From Rhipicephalus microplus (taxonomy: Eukaryota; Arthropoda; Arachnida; Ixodida; Ixodidae), in contig NC_134700.1 of the NCBI RefSeq assembly GCF_043290135.1, positions 80,935,500 to 80,999,499 on the forward strand: a stretch of 64,000 nt of DNA, in the 5' to 3' direction. Below, piece after piece: positions 22,680-34,476 of this stretch; within the stretch, counting starts at the first letter, position 1; each line of letters begins with the position of its first letter. A model generated the notes under the pieces. That model was not told where the DNA came from. It searched no databases and saw only the letters and a program-made list of their open reading frames with translations. The position numbers and the translations under genes are program-made.

Positions 22680-23480
22680 GAGAAATACGACAGATCTCAC
22701 TTACCTCAGGAATCAATGTTATGCGAACCATGCAGATGGAAGGTGACTGCATGTGTTGTGTAAATTTTTATTGGGTGAAACGTTACAAAGTCGCACATAA
22801 CCAGTTCTCTACAGTTGCGTAACAATTCCAATAACAACATGGCTATTAGCAACACCAGAAGTGGTTAGCTTTTTGTGCTTGTGCTCGTGAGGATGGTAGC
22901 CTTGGACACTGCTACATAAATCAACTTCAGCAAATGACACTTAATTACAATTGACGCTAACTCGACGTAAGGGCTGTATCATAGGAGTCCATATATACTG
23001 GTTATAAAATTGGATAGCTCGTACTGCAACCACAATTGACATATTATGAATATTAGGGTCTATTTAAAAAGTAGCTCCGAGAGCTGGTGTGGCTCTGTAG
23101 TAGAATGCTGGGGTTCTGATTTCTGCTCGGAACACGACACTTATTTTTTGTGTTCGTCAGGTCAATGCTGCCAATGCCCGCCTTTTTTTCTAACGCGCAT
23201 GCATTAAAATCTCACATTTCTGTTATCGCTGTACTTGGGTAGATATAAACTGTAAATCACCTGTGGTACATAACTGCACACCTGTGGCACATATCCATTG
23301 TGGGTTTGTGCCACATGTGAGGAATAAAGAGTTTGATGACATACACAACAGGGTTGAGACATTATTTGTGTCATGACCAGCGTGTCATACTGGTCAAACT
23401 ACCTTACCCTCCCACACTAATTTTGCTTTATCTCAAGTTAAAGGGATGATCACGAGAGCACCAAAACATAGACAGCTACA
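22680..23480 (+). repeat. Dispersed repeat family, copy A
   Basis: Long stretches match 40890-41500 and 42090-42245. Shared blocks include cataaatcaacttca, cataggagt, gaggatggta and atcacgagagcacc. A segment near 23085-23125 (tggctctgtagtagaat and a ggttctgatt block) looks tRNA-like in copy B, where it reads gggttcgattcctg. The copy also has a short hairpin at 23279-23319 (ctgtggcaca and its complement). No coding capacity is evident. Confidence 0.75.
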
Positions 23481-25549
23481 TACATGGATATGTGGATAGA
23501 TGCCCAAAGTGCCTGCAGTACACAAAGAATTGCTTCACATTTAAAACGGTGATGTCACAAAGCCTGAAAAACGGATGAATTTTCATTGTGGCGAAATTCA
23601 TTTCAGGTCTATGCATCCATTTATTTAAAGTCAAAACTGCTCTTTGTGTGTCTAATTGTGTCCCTTCTTGTGTCCATGTCTCAGTCACGCAACTTTAGGC
23701 ATTTATTTAAGGTCTTCAGGAAACCACCCTGAGCATGCACCACCATCATTATATAAGGCACCAAGAGAAAAAAAGAAATTGTCTATTAAGTTCATTGTTC
23801 TTAGATGGTTTATCACCTTCAATTATGTACCAACTGGCCAACCTATTGAACTACAATGAGGTGCGCATTTTTTCATTTCCTATGACAGGTCGATTTTAAA
23901 AGTAGCCACGACAGAATTTTTTCTCCCTATAGCCTTAAAAAGTTGCCAATGGAGTACAAAGTAGCTTAACCAGGCAACCTTGCTCTGTGGGCGTGTGACA
24001 ACAACTGCTTGCTCGCAAGCATCGTCGTGTTGGTGTACGAGTGCCGTTTTACTTCGGAGGTATAGGCGCTGCTTTCGGACAGCACTTACAAAGCCTGAAG
24101 TGACAGTCGGTGTGCTCACATATGTCTGCCCAGCCAATGATCATAACCTTGCTCGTGTGACATAATGGTAAACTACATGTCCCACAAGGCCAACACCATC
24201 GATGTGCCCTGCTCTCCTTTTCACAAATGTACCAAGTCACACAAATTATTATGCATGCAGCTAAGCACAACACAGCTCACATGCAGTGTACTGACCACAA
24301 CAACACTTCGTACAACACAAAAAATGACACTTTTAATGCATACCCTGCATTATATGAATTTTTTTTAAAGTAATCTGGCTCGGGTTGCACAGCACTTATT
24401 GAAGCAAGCCACGTAAGGTGCATTGTCTGTTCCCAGCTGTATAACGTTGCTATGGACGAAGCTAGTTCTCGCTGTCAGAGAGTGAACTACAAAACTTGAA
24501 CCTCCATTTAATATTGAAACTTTGTATCTTCCTCTTAGTGCTTTGATTTTTAAATAACACTGCAGGATCTTTGTTTTTGTAAATTTGAATTTTATGTCTT
24601 TCAGATTATGTTTTTCTTATGTTTCATTCAAAAACACATGAAAGTCCCACTTATTAAGTCATGTGAGATGGGGTTTATTGACTCAAGTGGCACTTGAATA
24701 GAAGGCTTATGGATGCTGAAAGTGGGCAACGACGACTGAGACAACTCTCAACTGAATCACACAGCTGACGCGAACAGCTCGCGTTCACCTTTTCCAGCTA
24801 AGGTATGTCCTGCTGAGGCATACAGCTCTCCTCCCCACCTACATATGCTATATTGACGATTTTCAGCAGTGGGGCACGGGCGTTGCCATGTCTGGTCAAT
24901 GACCCTAACTGACCTTCTCCCAGCCAGTTACCCCAGCCCTATCTAACAAATTGAATCAGCAAAGCGGCCGTGGCCGTAAGTGCCAGTGGGGTTGGAAGCT
25001 AACATGGCAGTACTCATGCAGACGCGATCGCCGTCTTCGATTCGAACTTGCGCTAATAAAATGGAAAGTTGGGTGAGTTGGTTTGGTGACAGTTGGTTTT
25101 GCACTTGCTACTTGCCCACTATCTTCACACTGCAAAATACTGACAAGTACATAGCTCTCGAGGCTTTGGGGCGTAAACAGAAAGCCATTAAATGCGTTGG
25201 TTGCAAACTTGCGGGCCATACAGCGCAGAACGGCGATGCGATAAGTTCCAGGCGGAAGGAATCCGCATCCACAAATGCCACTGTGTCGACTTTCCCAGCA
25301 CTGCCATCTGCTCACTTTTACTCTTGTGTGCAGGAAACGCGATGTGGATGGAAACACATTGAGCAGCACTGCCATAAGCCACGGTAGGGAGACGGCCACA
25401 ATGTGGTGGGGCCATCTAGTTTGGATTCAACAAACCAGCTGTAGAAAATCATCTATATTATTACACGACTCGTACCTTTTTTGCAGAAACATGTAAATGA
25501 GCACTGCCATAGTGCTCATGATAGCTTCTACAGCAGAACTTGCACTGAA
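23481..25549. other. No gene recognised
   Basis: Mostly unique-looking sequence. The frames at 24956-25399 on both strands overlap fully and have no domain. 24660-24960 has some LTR-like character but no partner. Nothing further can be supported. Confidence 0.5.
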
Positions 25550-26027
25550 CAGTCACTGGTGTTCATGCTGACGCAGGTGCCCTTCGAGGCTTCCACTTTG
25601 TCCGAATCTCAAGGAACACTAAGTGTGCTGATATGGCTGCTCACCGGTATGGCTGCGAAGATGATAAGTCATCGTGGACTTTTGTGAGAAGCTTTGGGGA
25701 CACGAAGGCATTTATATGGCCACTTGCCCATGTGGATGTTCAGGTGATCACTCAATGTGGACTCTGTAAAAAGATTTGAGGGCACAGGTGGCATTTGAAC
25801 GATCGCTCGCTCATGTGGTGAAGCAGGTGGGCATCCAGTGTGGAGCTTAGTTTGAAGCTCTGTGAGCACACATGGCACTGAAACAGCCGTTTGTTAGTAT
25901 TAACTTTAATGTGCCGCTTCTTGTAAGATGACCTATCGGTCTTGTAGTCACAGAAGTTACAGTGATAGCGACAACTCCGTTGCAGCTTCTTGGCATCTGC
26001 AGTTTCCGCATCAATGAAAGAACCTGA
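25550..26027 (-). pseudogene. C2H2 zinc-finger exon, degenerate
   Basis: C2H2 fingers bind DNA in transcription factors. From 26027 leftwards the minus strand encodes at least four tandem fingers. Finger 1 (YHCNFCDYKTDRSSYKKRH) has lost its last His, which reads Asn. Finger 2 (FQCHVCSQSFKLSSTLDAHLLHH) is complete. Finger 3 starts CHLC and is frameshifted before TLSDHLNIH. A fourth lacks its second Cys and continues out of frame with MTYHLRSHTGEQPY. A further piece, GSLEGHLRQHEH, lies near 25570. A plausible 3' splice site (cagcttcag) precedes the block. It is a dead paralogue or exon of a tick zinc-finger gene. Confidence 0.82.
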
Positions 26028-26436
26028 AGCTGCACTAAGAAGAAAGGACAGGTAGCTCAAATACTCGACGAAAGTGGTGAAATGAGCTTGTTGGGTAATT
26101 ATAGTCTAAATGTTATTTGGATATTACAATAACTCGTTTTTTCTTGTGTCTGTGTATTGTTGTGCCGTCCAGATGGCACTTCAACCAGGGCTGGGCAGAG
26201 ATACATAGAAAAATACTCCGGAAAACAGATATCGAGACACATAAGCTGGAAGTCTCAAATACAGATAGTGAGATATATTTGTCTATGGCATAATGCAAAG
26301 TTTCGGCAGTACTTCAGCAGAAAGAAGAAAAAGTATCCCAGAATACGAATACCAGACCGCTGATACTTCAATAATTTTTCAGTTATGGACACCAACATTC
26401 CGCAGGAAAAACATTTTTTTGTAAAGAGCATAATAT
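26028..26436. other. Left flank of the nested gypsy; no gene
   Basis: AT-rich sequence ending in aatat immediately before the gypsy LTR. No feature is seen. Confidence 0.5.
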
Positions 26437-26843
26437 TGTCACGGGGTCGTGACGTGGCCGAAGACAGGAGACTTCGTGTTGGGATTTAACTGTTTATTTG
26501 GGCGAACCTGTGCCCGGTAAACGGAAAGTCCAATTACAGCAGCAGTCTTGCACAGATAGCAGTCTCGGACTGATAGCGGCGAACGGAGCGTCGGCCTTCG
26601 ATCAACAACTGACAAGCGGCGAAGCGCGTCGGCATTTATACCCTTGCCGTCGAATGTTCTGGCGTTATCGCTGGCGGTGGCGTAGGTTCCAGAACAATCT
26701 GTACCGTTCGCACAGTGGACGTGATCTTATAGAAATGATCTACTACAGTCCGGAACCTTCTCGAAAACTGCAGGCACGGTTTGCGCTGAGAATCGTGTGG
26801 TGTTTTGGGACGATAACGAAAACTTGGGAAATAGAACATGGCA
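26437..26843 (-). repeat. 3' LTR of the split gypsy
   Basis: On the minus strand it starts tgccatgttc and ends cccgtgaca. It is 407 bp and includes about 27 bp (near 26623-26650) absent from the 5' LTR. Confidence 0.92.
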
Positions 26844-26984
26844 TTGCCCCCCCTCTGAAAAAAGGCATCGTCCCAATGCTTTAACTAAAGATGAAGGTAC
26901 AACAATAATGCAAGAAAGTACAATGAATTAATTACGATACAACAATAATACAAAAAAAACCACTGTTTCGGTTTGTTAACGAGC

Positions 26985-27815
26985 ATGAAACGGTTTGAGG
27001 CACGCGACATGGACAACTTCAGGTCACGATCGGCGTCGTTGAGTGTTCGTGATGCCGTCGGGGACAACCTCGTAATCAAGTAGGCCGAGACGTCGAACCA
27101 CCCTATACGGTCCGAAGTACTGTCGCAGAAGCTTTTCACTTAGTCCACGTCGGCGTATCGGCGTCCACAGCCAAACACATTCACCGGGCTGGTGTTCCAC
27201 GAAGCGTCATCGAAGATTGTAATGGTGGCTGTCGGTCGTCTGTTGATTCTTGATACGGAGACGCGCAAGTTGTCGGACTTCTTCGGCGCGTTGAAGGTAC
27301 TCACTCACATCGAGGTTTTCTTCGTTGGTGACGTTGGGTAACATGGCATCGAGCGTCGTTGCCGGGTTCCTTCTGTAGACCAATTTGTATGGAGATATCT
27401 GCGTCGTCTCCTGCACCGCCGTGTTGTATGCGAAGGTCGCATACGGAAGAATGGCATCCCACGTCTTGTGTTCGACATCGACGTACATTGACAGCATGTC
27501 GGCGATCGTCTTGTTAAGCTGCTCGGTGAGGCCGTTGGTCTGTGGGTGGTACACTGTCGTCCGGCGGTGGTTTGTTTGCCTGTATACCAAGATCGCTTGA
27601 GTTAAGTCGGCAGTGAATGCCGTTCCTCTGTCGGTGATAAGGACCTCCGGGGCGCCGTGACGTAGGACGATATTTTCGACGAAGAACTTAGCTACCTCGG
27701 ATGCACTGCCTTCTGGTAGGGCTTTTGTCTCGGCGTAGTGGGTGAGGTAGTCGGTAGCTACCACGATCCAATTGTTTCCGAAAGCCGACGTCGGAAACAG
27801 CCCCAGTAGGTTCAT
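26985..27815 (-). pseudogene. gypsy integrase core and C-terminal region
   Basis: Integrase inserts the cDNA copy. The core frame (27815-27207) carries DRGTAF with its Asp and NGLTEQLN with its Glu, separated by the expected 35 residues. The first catalytic Asp, normally in a DLLGPFP block, reads Asn here (NLLGLFP at the start of the frame). YNTAVQETTQ and PYKLVY follow as in related tick elements. After a frame change the C-terminal block YFGPYRVVRRLGLLDYEV and HVARLKPFH is found at about 27110-26995. With the Asp-to-Asn change and the frame break, the enzyme should be inactive. Confidence 0.88.
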
Positions 27816-27893
27816 ACCAATCTGCTGGAAAGGTCAGCAAGGTGGATCAATTGGCTGCAGAAGTCCTGCTGGCCGGGACTTCTTCAGCCAATT

Positions 27894-27968
27894 CTTCTGC
27901 ACTTCTGAGCGGTTGGTCGACTTTTGAGCGGTTGGACTTCTGCACTTCTGAGCGGTTGGTCGACAGGC
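27894..27968. repeat. Short tandem repeat in gypsy pol
   Basis: cacttctgagcggttggtcga is present twice with a shortened unit between, in the RNase H-integrase spacer. It is probably replication slippage and shifts the local frame. Confidence 0.8.
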
Positions 27969-28042
27969 GCACGAGAAAGACAGTCGGCGTCGGAGTGTTT
28001 TTTGCTGGACTTGTAAATGACAGTAATGTCATATTCTTGAAG

Positions 28043-28393
28043 TCACAGGCTCCATCGTGCGAGGTGACCTGAAGGGTTCTTCAAGGTGGCTAGCCAACAC
28101 AAGGCGTGGTGGTCGCTCACAACTTTGAAGGGCCTTCCATAGAGGTAGGGGCGAAATTTCGACGTAGCCCAGATGATGGCGAGGCACTCCTTTTCTGTTG
28201 TGGAATAATTTGCTTCTGCTTTGCATAGCGATCGGCTGGCGTAACTAATAACTCTTTCAGGTCCGTCAGCCCTCTGCACAAGAACGGCGCCAAGACCTAC
28301 GCTGCTTGCATGTATGTATGTATTTCTGTATATATGTATGTTTGTATGTATTTCTGTCTCGGCAAATTCGTCGAAATGGGCAAGTAGCGGAGG
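28043..28393 (-). pseudogene. gypsy RNase H with microsatellite insertion
   Basis: RNase H removes the RNA template. The frame begins at the insertion breakpoint with [16 protein letters not shown] and continues after a 13-residue Ile/Tyr/His-rich stretch with [39 protein letters not shown] and [13 protein letters not shown]. The extra residues come from a (TATG)n-type microsatellite (about 28308-28360) placed exactly after HT. The expected catalytic Asp of HTDAS reads Asn. The insertion preserves frame. Confidence 0.87.
28379..28393 (+). repeat. Left copy of the 15-bp flanking duplication
   Basis: Reads ggcaagtagcggagg. On the minus strand it encodes the P-L-L-A residues directly before the HFDE of RNase H. 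Confidence 0.75.
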
Positions 28394-28418
28394 GGAAGTG
28401 TTTCGGTTCACCCGGTGG

Positions 28419-28540
28419 CATGAACCTTTTCGAGGCAAAAACGTTCGGTTCACCCAATAGCCGCTTAAAACCGGCTTGACTTAGCTTAAAGTGTATGAAT
28501 AGATGGCGTAAGAATCGGTGTGTTGGAAAACATCTTTCAG
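28419..28540 (+). repeat. Left terminal inverted repeat of the large insert
   Basis: Inverted relative to 56141-56262. The best-kept core is ggttcacccaatagccgc followed by ttaaaaccggcttgac. Overall identity is roughly 80-85% by eye. Weaker matches continue inward, such as gttcctcac and gcgagaaccgcctctgc near 28700. Confidence 0.82.
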
Positions 28541-30639
28541 GCCATTTAGGCGTTCTTTATTCTGTGGGTCAGGTAGAGTTCCTCACTAGCTTGTGACACA
28601 CAGTCTGTGGCGGGTTCATCGTTATATAGTCGTGATGTTTTTTTCTTCGATGTTGGTATTGGATTGGACTGTAATTTGTTTGAAATGGCGAGAACCGCCT
28701 CTGCCCGAGTGGTCGTGGTCGCTTTCTGTTCTTAGAAAGTGATTCATACGCAAGTCGCTGCCGCTTTTGTTAATTCCTGTGATGTCGCCGTGTTCAGGAG
28801 CTTCTCATCCGTGCTTATCGAGTAGTTAACGTCATTCGCCCAAAGCACAGAACACCTACCAGCCCGAAGTGTTTTCCGCCAAATCTACAAGCAATGATAG
28901 CGAGCATAAAATAAAGGCCTTTGGAACGCAATTTGTGAATGTTGGTCTGACGCATGTACTACGCGGATGTACGGTAGGTGCATGCGTGTTGCTTGAGGAC
29001 CGATCAAACAGCTGGTGTCACTTGGGAGGAAGTATATACTGTGGCAACGCTCTCGTTGAATCTTGTTCTTGCGTAAGTGCGCGAGATAGATACAAAATGC
29101 ACAAGTTGGAATTAGAGAACGTTCTTGTCCGAGTGGCTTTATTAAGCAGTCGCAGATGATGGCAATTTGTTTGCTTAGCAGTGTGTGTTTAGATTGGGGT
29201 GACCAACAGTGAAGATAGTTGTGTGTGGGTGAGGAAATTAGTTTTCTTTGTTGCGGTGTCTTCCAAACAAATCCGTTATTTCTTCTCTTCATTGCGTCGG
29301 TCTCTTGAAGTGGCACTAAATTTTGCTATGTGCTCTTCGTGACACTTCCTCTCGCTCTAGAATGCTCTAGTAAAAGTTGACGCTAAAGTTCAGCTGAAGT
29401 GTTTAAAGTTCCTTGCAGCTAACCACAGCAACATTTCTTTGTCAATGTGATCAATTGGACGCACGTTATTTGGCATGCCTTTTATAACACAAAACGTTTC
29501 TTTTTTTTTTTTTCGTTTACTGAACAGTCCGGAAAAAATCGGGGACATCTGTCCCGACAGGGACAGCGCGGGCAAAGTCTTGGACAGTCCAGCAAAATTC
29601 GGGACGGCTGGTACCACTAGTTTAGGCAAGTGTATAAAAATGAAAAAAAAAATGTAATAAAATAGAAATTTCATTGCTGGGAGCATTATCGAGCTTCAAT
29701 TGCTTACCCGTAAAGGTCTTTTTAAAAGTTAACATTGCCGCAATACAGATATGTCATGGGGTGAAGTGCATGCAGTGCATTGCAGTAAAGCATACATAAC
29801 ACGCGCTTGTGTGTGTGAAACGGAAGCGTAGCACTGCTATTAGGCCTAATGCGATGCGCCGTGCTTTGTCTCATTACTGGTCATGCGACAGATGGCATCA
29901 GCACCAACTTCAAGCTTTGTAAAGAGTCCATATGTTTCCCCCATAATTATTTTTTTTAATTGTAGCAAGTGATTCACACTCCAGTAAACTTCTAGTATAT
30001 CGCATGAATAATTTAAAATTGTTGCATGGCCCCCATAAAGAAGTGAAAAATACCTGTGACAGACTCCTTGGTACTCCAAACTTTGTGCCATCAGATATGT
30101 GCTCTAAAATGAAAGTGATCATTATTATTGAAAGATATACTCAGGCTAGGTATTGGAGATGATTGTGCATGTTTTGCAAATTTCCTTTTAAAAGCTCATG
30201 CTTCCATTTATCGGGTTTTCTTTAGTTATTAAGAAAAATAGCTCCCCAAGATTGGTCTAAAATTAAACACACAGTTTGTCATGGGGCAAGTTGAGCTTAG
30301 CAACCAAATGATTTATGAAAACCATTCTGTCGCATAACTAAGAGCAAGGTGGTTTCAGGAAGCATGTTGACCTGAGATGATGGCACGTGTTCAAGCACCT
30401 TACAAAGGCTGCTTGTTGTTATAATGTGGCTGTAATTGGACAAATGTCTGCCATCAGGTGTGGAGATACATCGAATCTCTGATGATCAAGTTTTTAAAGA
30501 ATGGGTTTCAGGGGATGCTAAAAACTTTTTTTGAAGGGGTGAGCATTAGAGAGCATTACTTTATTAAAGTCTCCAATTTCATTAAATTAGCACTGAGGCT
30601 TGCAGGTATGTTAAATGAGCATGGTCACTTGAGTAACAC
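28541..30639. other. Left outer spacer of the large insert; no gene
   Basis: Only short patches match the corresponding right spacer. A part at 29529-29612 holds an imperfect direct repeat around cagtccggaaaaaatcggg and cagtccagcaaaattcggg. Frames at 28869-29316 overlap on both strands and show no domain. Confidence 0.5.
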
Positions 30640-32423
30640 TCAGAGGTCAATAATTATAGGGTGAACAGCAAGGTATGTATGAAACAGGATTATGCAAATT
30701 GCAGAAATAGACATAATGAAGTTGTCGAGAAGACTTTGTTAACAGTACATTTACAGGCTTCATGGAGAATTTGCTATCCAGCAGGGTGAATTTACTTTTG
30801 CTGATGCTTTCGATGGCATCATTGCAGTTCATAAGCACTGGTTTTACGGACTGCACGTGATGATCTTGTTTTTTCAAGGTTCATGTACTGATTAAAAAGT
30901 ATAGGATCAAGAAACTTACATGCTGTCTTAAGGCATAATCAGGCTCACCATAGAGGTAAGTGGTGACATTTTAGTGAGTTATATGTGGGAGGTCTGTGTA
31001 CATAACATCATAGTAATTTTGCAATGCTGTAGCTTTATTTGTGTAACGAGTGAAGCTTCTTTTCCTGTTAAAAATTTCTGCCAAGCAAACAAGTTCCAAC
31101 AGCAGGATTTGCCCTTGGGTAAAGCAGGTGGTAAGAGTGAGCTTATTCAGAAGCCCTTCAAGAGTACCCACTAAAAGAATTAGTACCTATAGGGCAAAAA
31201 TTCCAGTGCACCAAGAAGGGCAAGGGAGGAAGGTGCAGGTACACATTTCAGGAGGGTATCTTCTGACATCATCCTTCTCTAGCCACAAGCTTGTATGGCC
31301 AATGTTTAGCAGACTCCTACTAACATAAACTAGGTATAAATGTTGCTTCTCTATTGCAAGATGACACACCATATATCTTTTGAGAGTCTCCTCACCACAA
31401 GCCCTTACATTAGCCTAAAAATATTTTTTCTACGGTGCCCTTTTTTTGTCCTAAACAGTTGTCTCAAGCAGCAATATGCACATTGTGACAGTCTAGCTGG
31501 TGACCACAGAGATGGCTCCCGCCATCACGATGTATACTCCACTCAAAATGTAAGACACTGCAAAATCATAGTCCGGTGTGCGTGCATACGACCTTGAACA
31601 TGTAAGCAGTGACCACTTCTCTTGTGTTCTCTGCACTGGAGCATGCTTGTCACACAGCTGTTCAAGTTTGTGACAGTGAAATTAGTTCTGGCAATGCTGT
31701 GTCAGAGGTAAGACTGTGTACACCCTTAGGAACACCATGGTGGAGCGAGCAGAGGTTCATAACAAATGTAGCAATAAACTGGCAACACCATGGTGATATA
31801 AGCACACTTGCATTAATTTATTACATTTTTATTGAGGCAGACATCACACAGCTAAGCCTAGTTGTGATCTCTTTTCATTATTGTCTACATAGTTTTCCCG
31901 TTGGTCACAGCACAGGAAAAAAAATTTCTCTGTGGGAGCACCATATTTTAAGCTTGCATGACTCCCATGAAGCACTGTGCGAACAGATATATTGAAAGTG
32001 TCAATACTTCGGGTCCTATAAATGGTGAACTGGTTGTCACATTCAGCCGGTGATCCTGCAGGAGCTTTAGCATATACTCTAAGGTCATTTTGCATCAACA
32101 ATGCCACATACAATAGTTTAACAATGGTTGTTCATGGGCAAGATGATGCATAGCTTCAGGGAGGTAATTAAGCTAAGGGGGAAAATTATAGATGCCTAAG
32201 CACCACTGAAAAAATGAAAAAGCACAGAAAAAGAGCATCAGTCGCAGCTGAACTACAGGAAATATTTACACTGCACCACACGTTCGCATCGTCTAGAATT
32301 TTCCCTAATAATGTTATACCAAGCTGCCCAGCAACAATTACTTCTAAGGTAATAAATTGCAGAATGACATTTGCATAAGACAGGAAACACAGGACGCGAG
32401 TTAACTGCCATCTATCTTTGTTT
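30640..32423 (+). repeat. Left arm of the 1.78-kb internal inverted repeat
   Basis: Matches 53137-54920 in opposite orientation, at roughly 95% identity by eye, with the same small frames on both copies. The match runs from ggtcaataatt at the outer end to the complement of caaagatagatggc at the inner end. Contents show splice-donor-like sites (gaggtaag near 30953 and 31707) but no recognisable protein. Differences between arms are not biased to silent positions, so the frames are probably not coding. Confidence 0.9.
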
Positions 32424-34375
32424 GTGGCTTTGGTAGAAAATATATAAGGAAACAGACACATGTGCAGAGTGACAGTGTGCAATGTCACAGTCATCAAAAA
32501 CATCACTTAACATTGCCTGCTCGAGAACCTTTCTTGGTTTTCAAAGTTTCAACAAATGTGTCACAATTAAATACACCATTTCTTTTTTAGCTTGAACTGC
32601 TTCCAACAGTTCACATCTATCAGGACTGCTGCCTGTAATCTTTGTCTGGTATTTAATCTGAACTGACATGCCCTAATACTTACACACAATCAGCCAGATT
32701 TGTCTATCTACCCTTAACAGCCTGTAAGCCCACGTGTAACAACACCCGCTCCACCCTTCCAGTGGTCATAGTCCATACGGGTCATTCAATCATTCAGTTA
32801 GCTGCCTAACTATACTTTCATTCATTCACTTGATATTTCTTGAAGATAGAGATATGTGAACCCTACAACTGCTTTGCAAAAAACAAATGAAGTGCAAGTA
32901 TAACACTTGCTATGATAGCTTAATTAAAAAATTATTTCACGATGATAGCCCAGAAGCTTTCTCTAGAAAACATGTAAAGCCCATATGGAGTAGTATGTGT
33001 CCCAGGAAAATCCTGAAACTGCCAAATTCGAAGGGTGTGCAAAATATTCTACGATTTCACATACCAAGTTGAATACTCTTCTGTTTGATTCAGTCGCCAT
33101 TACTTGTAGAACTAAATATTTTTTACTAGTTTAATAAAACTTAAAATGTTAAGTGCACTGGAATAAAAAGAAAATGTGTAAAAGTATCATAAATTTCATC
33201 CCTGGCAGGTTACACGCATTAAACATGACAGCTTATCTAGTGCAGCTGGCTGCTTCGCTCTAGGAAAGTGATTTTGCTAACTATACAATTGCCACTTACC
33301 CTTTCTTAACACTTCTGTAGATTTTAAGGGCTTGATGTTTTCGCCAGATACTCGATTCCTACTTTTAAGATTGCTAGGAGGCCTTATCATAGCGGCAAAG
33401 GGAGATACAGCCAGTATTTGATGTACTTGTTTTTATATTGCAATGGAAATAATACATCAACTGGGAAATAGCAATGAAGCATTTTGTATTAAAATTTATT
33501 TCAAATTCGTTTTGCTGCACAACTTGTGTACCAAACAGTGGCCGACAACCATTGGGTGTATTTGCACCGTGCTCTGCCATGACGAAGCACATGCATGAAA
33601 CTTGAGAGACACGAGCTCATGCATCCAGGTGCAATTATTATGTAGACATCCCTTGAAACATCCTTGGTAATTTTAAATACTTGGCTGGGCAGATGTCTGT
33701 TAAATTATTCTCAAATGTCCAGGCTGACTACAAAATGAGCAATGCTAATGATGTTCTTGGCTTGTGCCACAAATTTTTTACCACTCATTATTTAAAAATA
33801 TTTCCTAACGCTGTTGTTGTACAACCAAACAAGAATATGTACATGCTTTTTAGCATACTGTTATTCACAAGCTAAATGCCAGTTCATTAAAACTCAAGGT
33901 AGTTAAACATTCATATTCCATAATTACGATCAAACTGCAGGTGAGTTACCAAAACAACCAATCTTGCACTGATGTCATTATGTTTTCATTATGAATTTAC
34001 TAATTTGCATGCTTGCTTCTTTTTCACAGAGTATGCATATTATTATACAAGACACCACAACTAACTCATTTATCAACTTCAGTATTTTATCACTTTCAAT
34101 CAACCATCATATTGCAAAGTCTTGAAACAAGTCACTTTTAAGACCCACAAGTTTTCTCGTGCCCTTACAGTGCATCGAAGGCCCTGAAGTGTCAAACAGG
34201 CCAAAAGGCAACGGTAAGGCTTGTTCATAGGCATTGGACAAATCTGTTTACAAAACGTGTTAAAGGCACATGCGTGCACATGTTTTGGTTCGGTTGTACG
34301 TTAATATTATGAAAGGAACGAGTGGTGCGACATTTCTGGCACAAGCCAAGCATGTGGTTAGCATTGCTAACTTTC
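32424..34375. other. No gene recognised
   Basis: AT-rich sequence in the core of the large insert. No open frame above about 65 codons has a recognisable feature. Confidence 0.55.
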
Positions 34376-34476
34376 ACTTCACTTCACTTTATTACCTTAA
34401 AGACCCCGGTGAGGGTGTATTATATAAGGGGTGGGTTAACAAGTGGAGGTTACAGAGAGTAATCTTCTGACAAACA

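Noticed and set aside
24956..25399. 147-codon minus-strand frame with opposing 135-codon plus frame
   Set aside because: Fully overlapping frames, no domain, no codon bias or splice support; probably chance.
30974..31174. Apparently conserved 66-residue protein also found at 54379-54579
   Set aside because: Similarity reflects the inverted duplication at DNA level; substitutions are not biased to silent sites and the frame has no domain. Kept only as part of the repeat arms.
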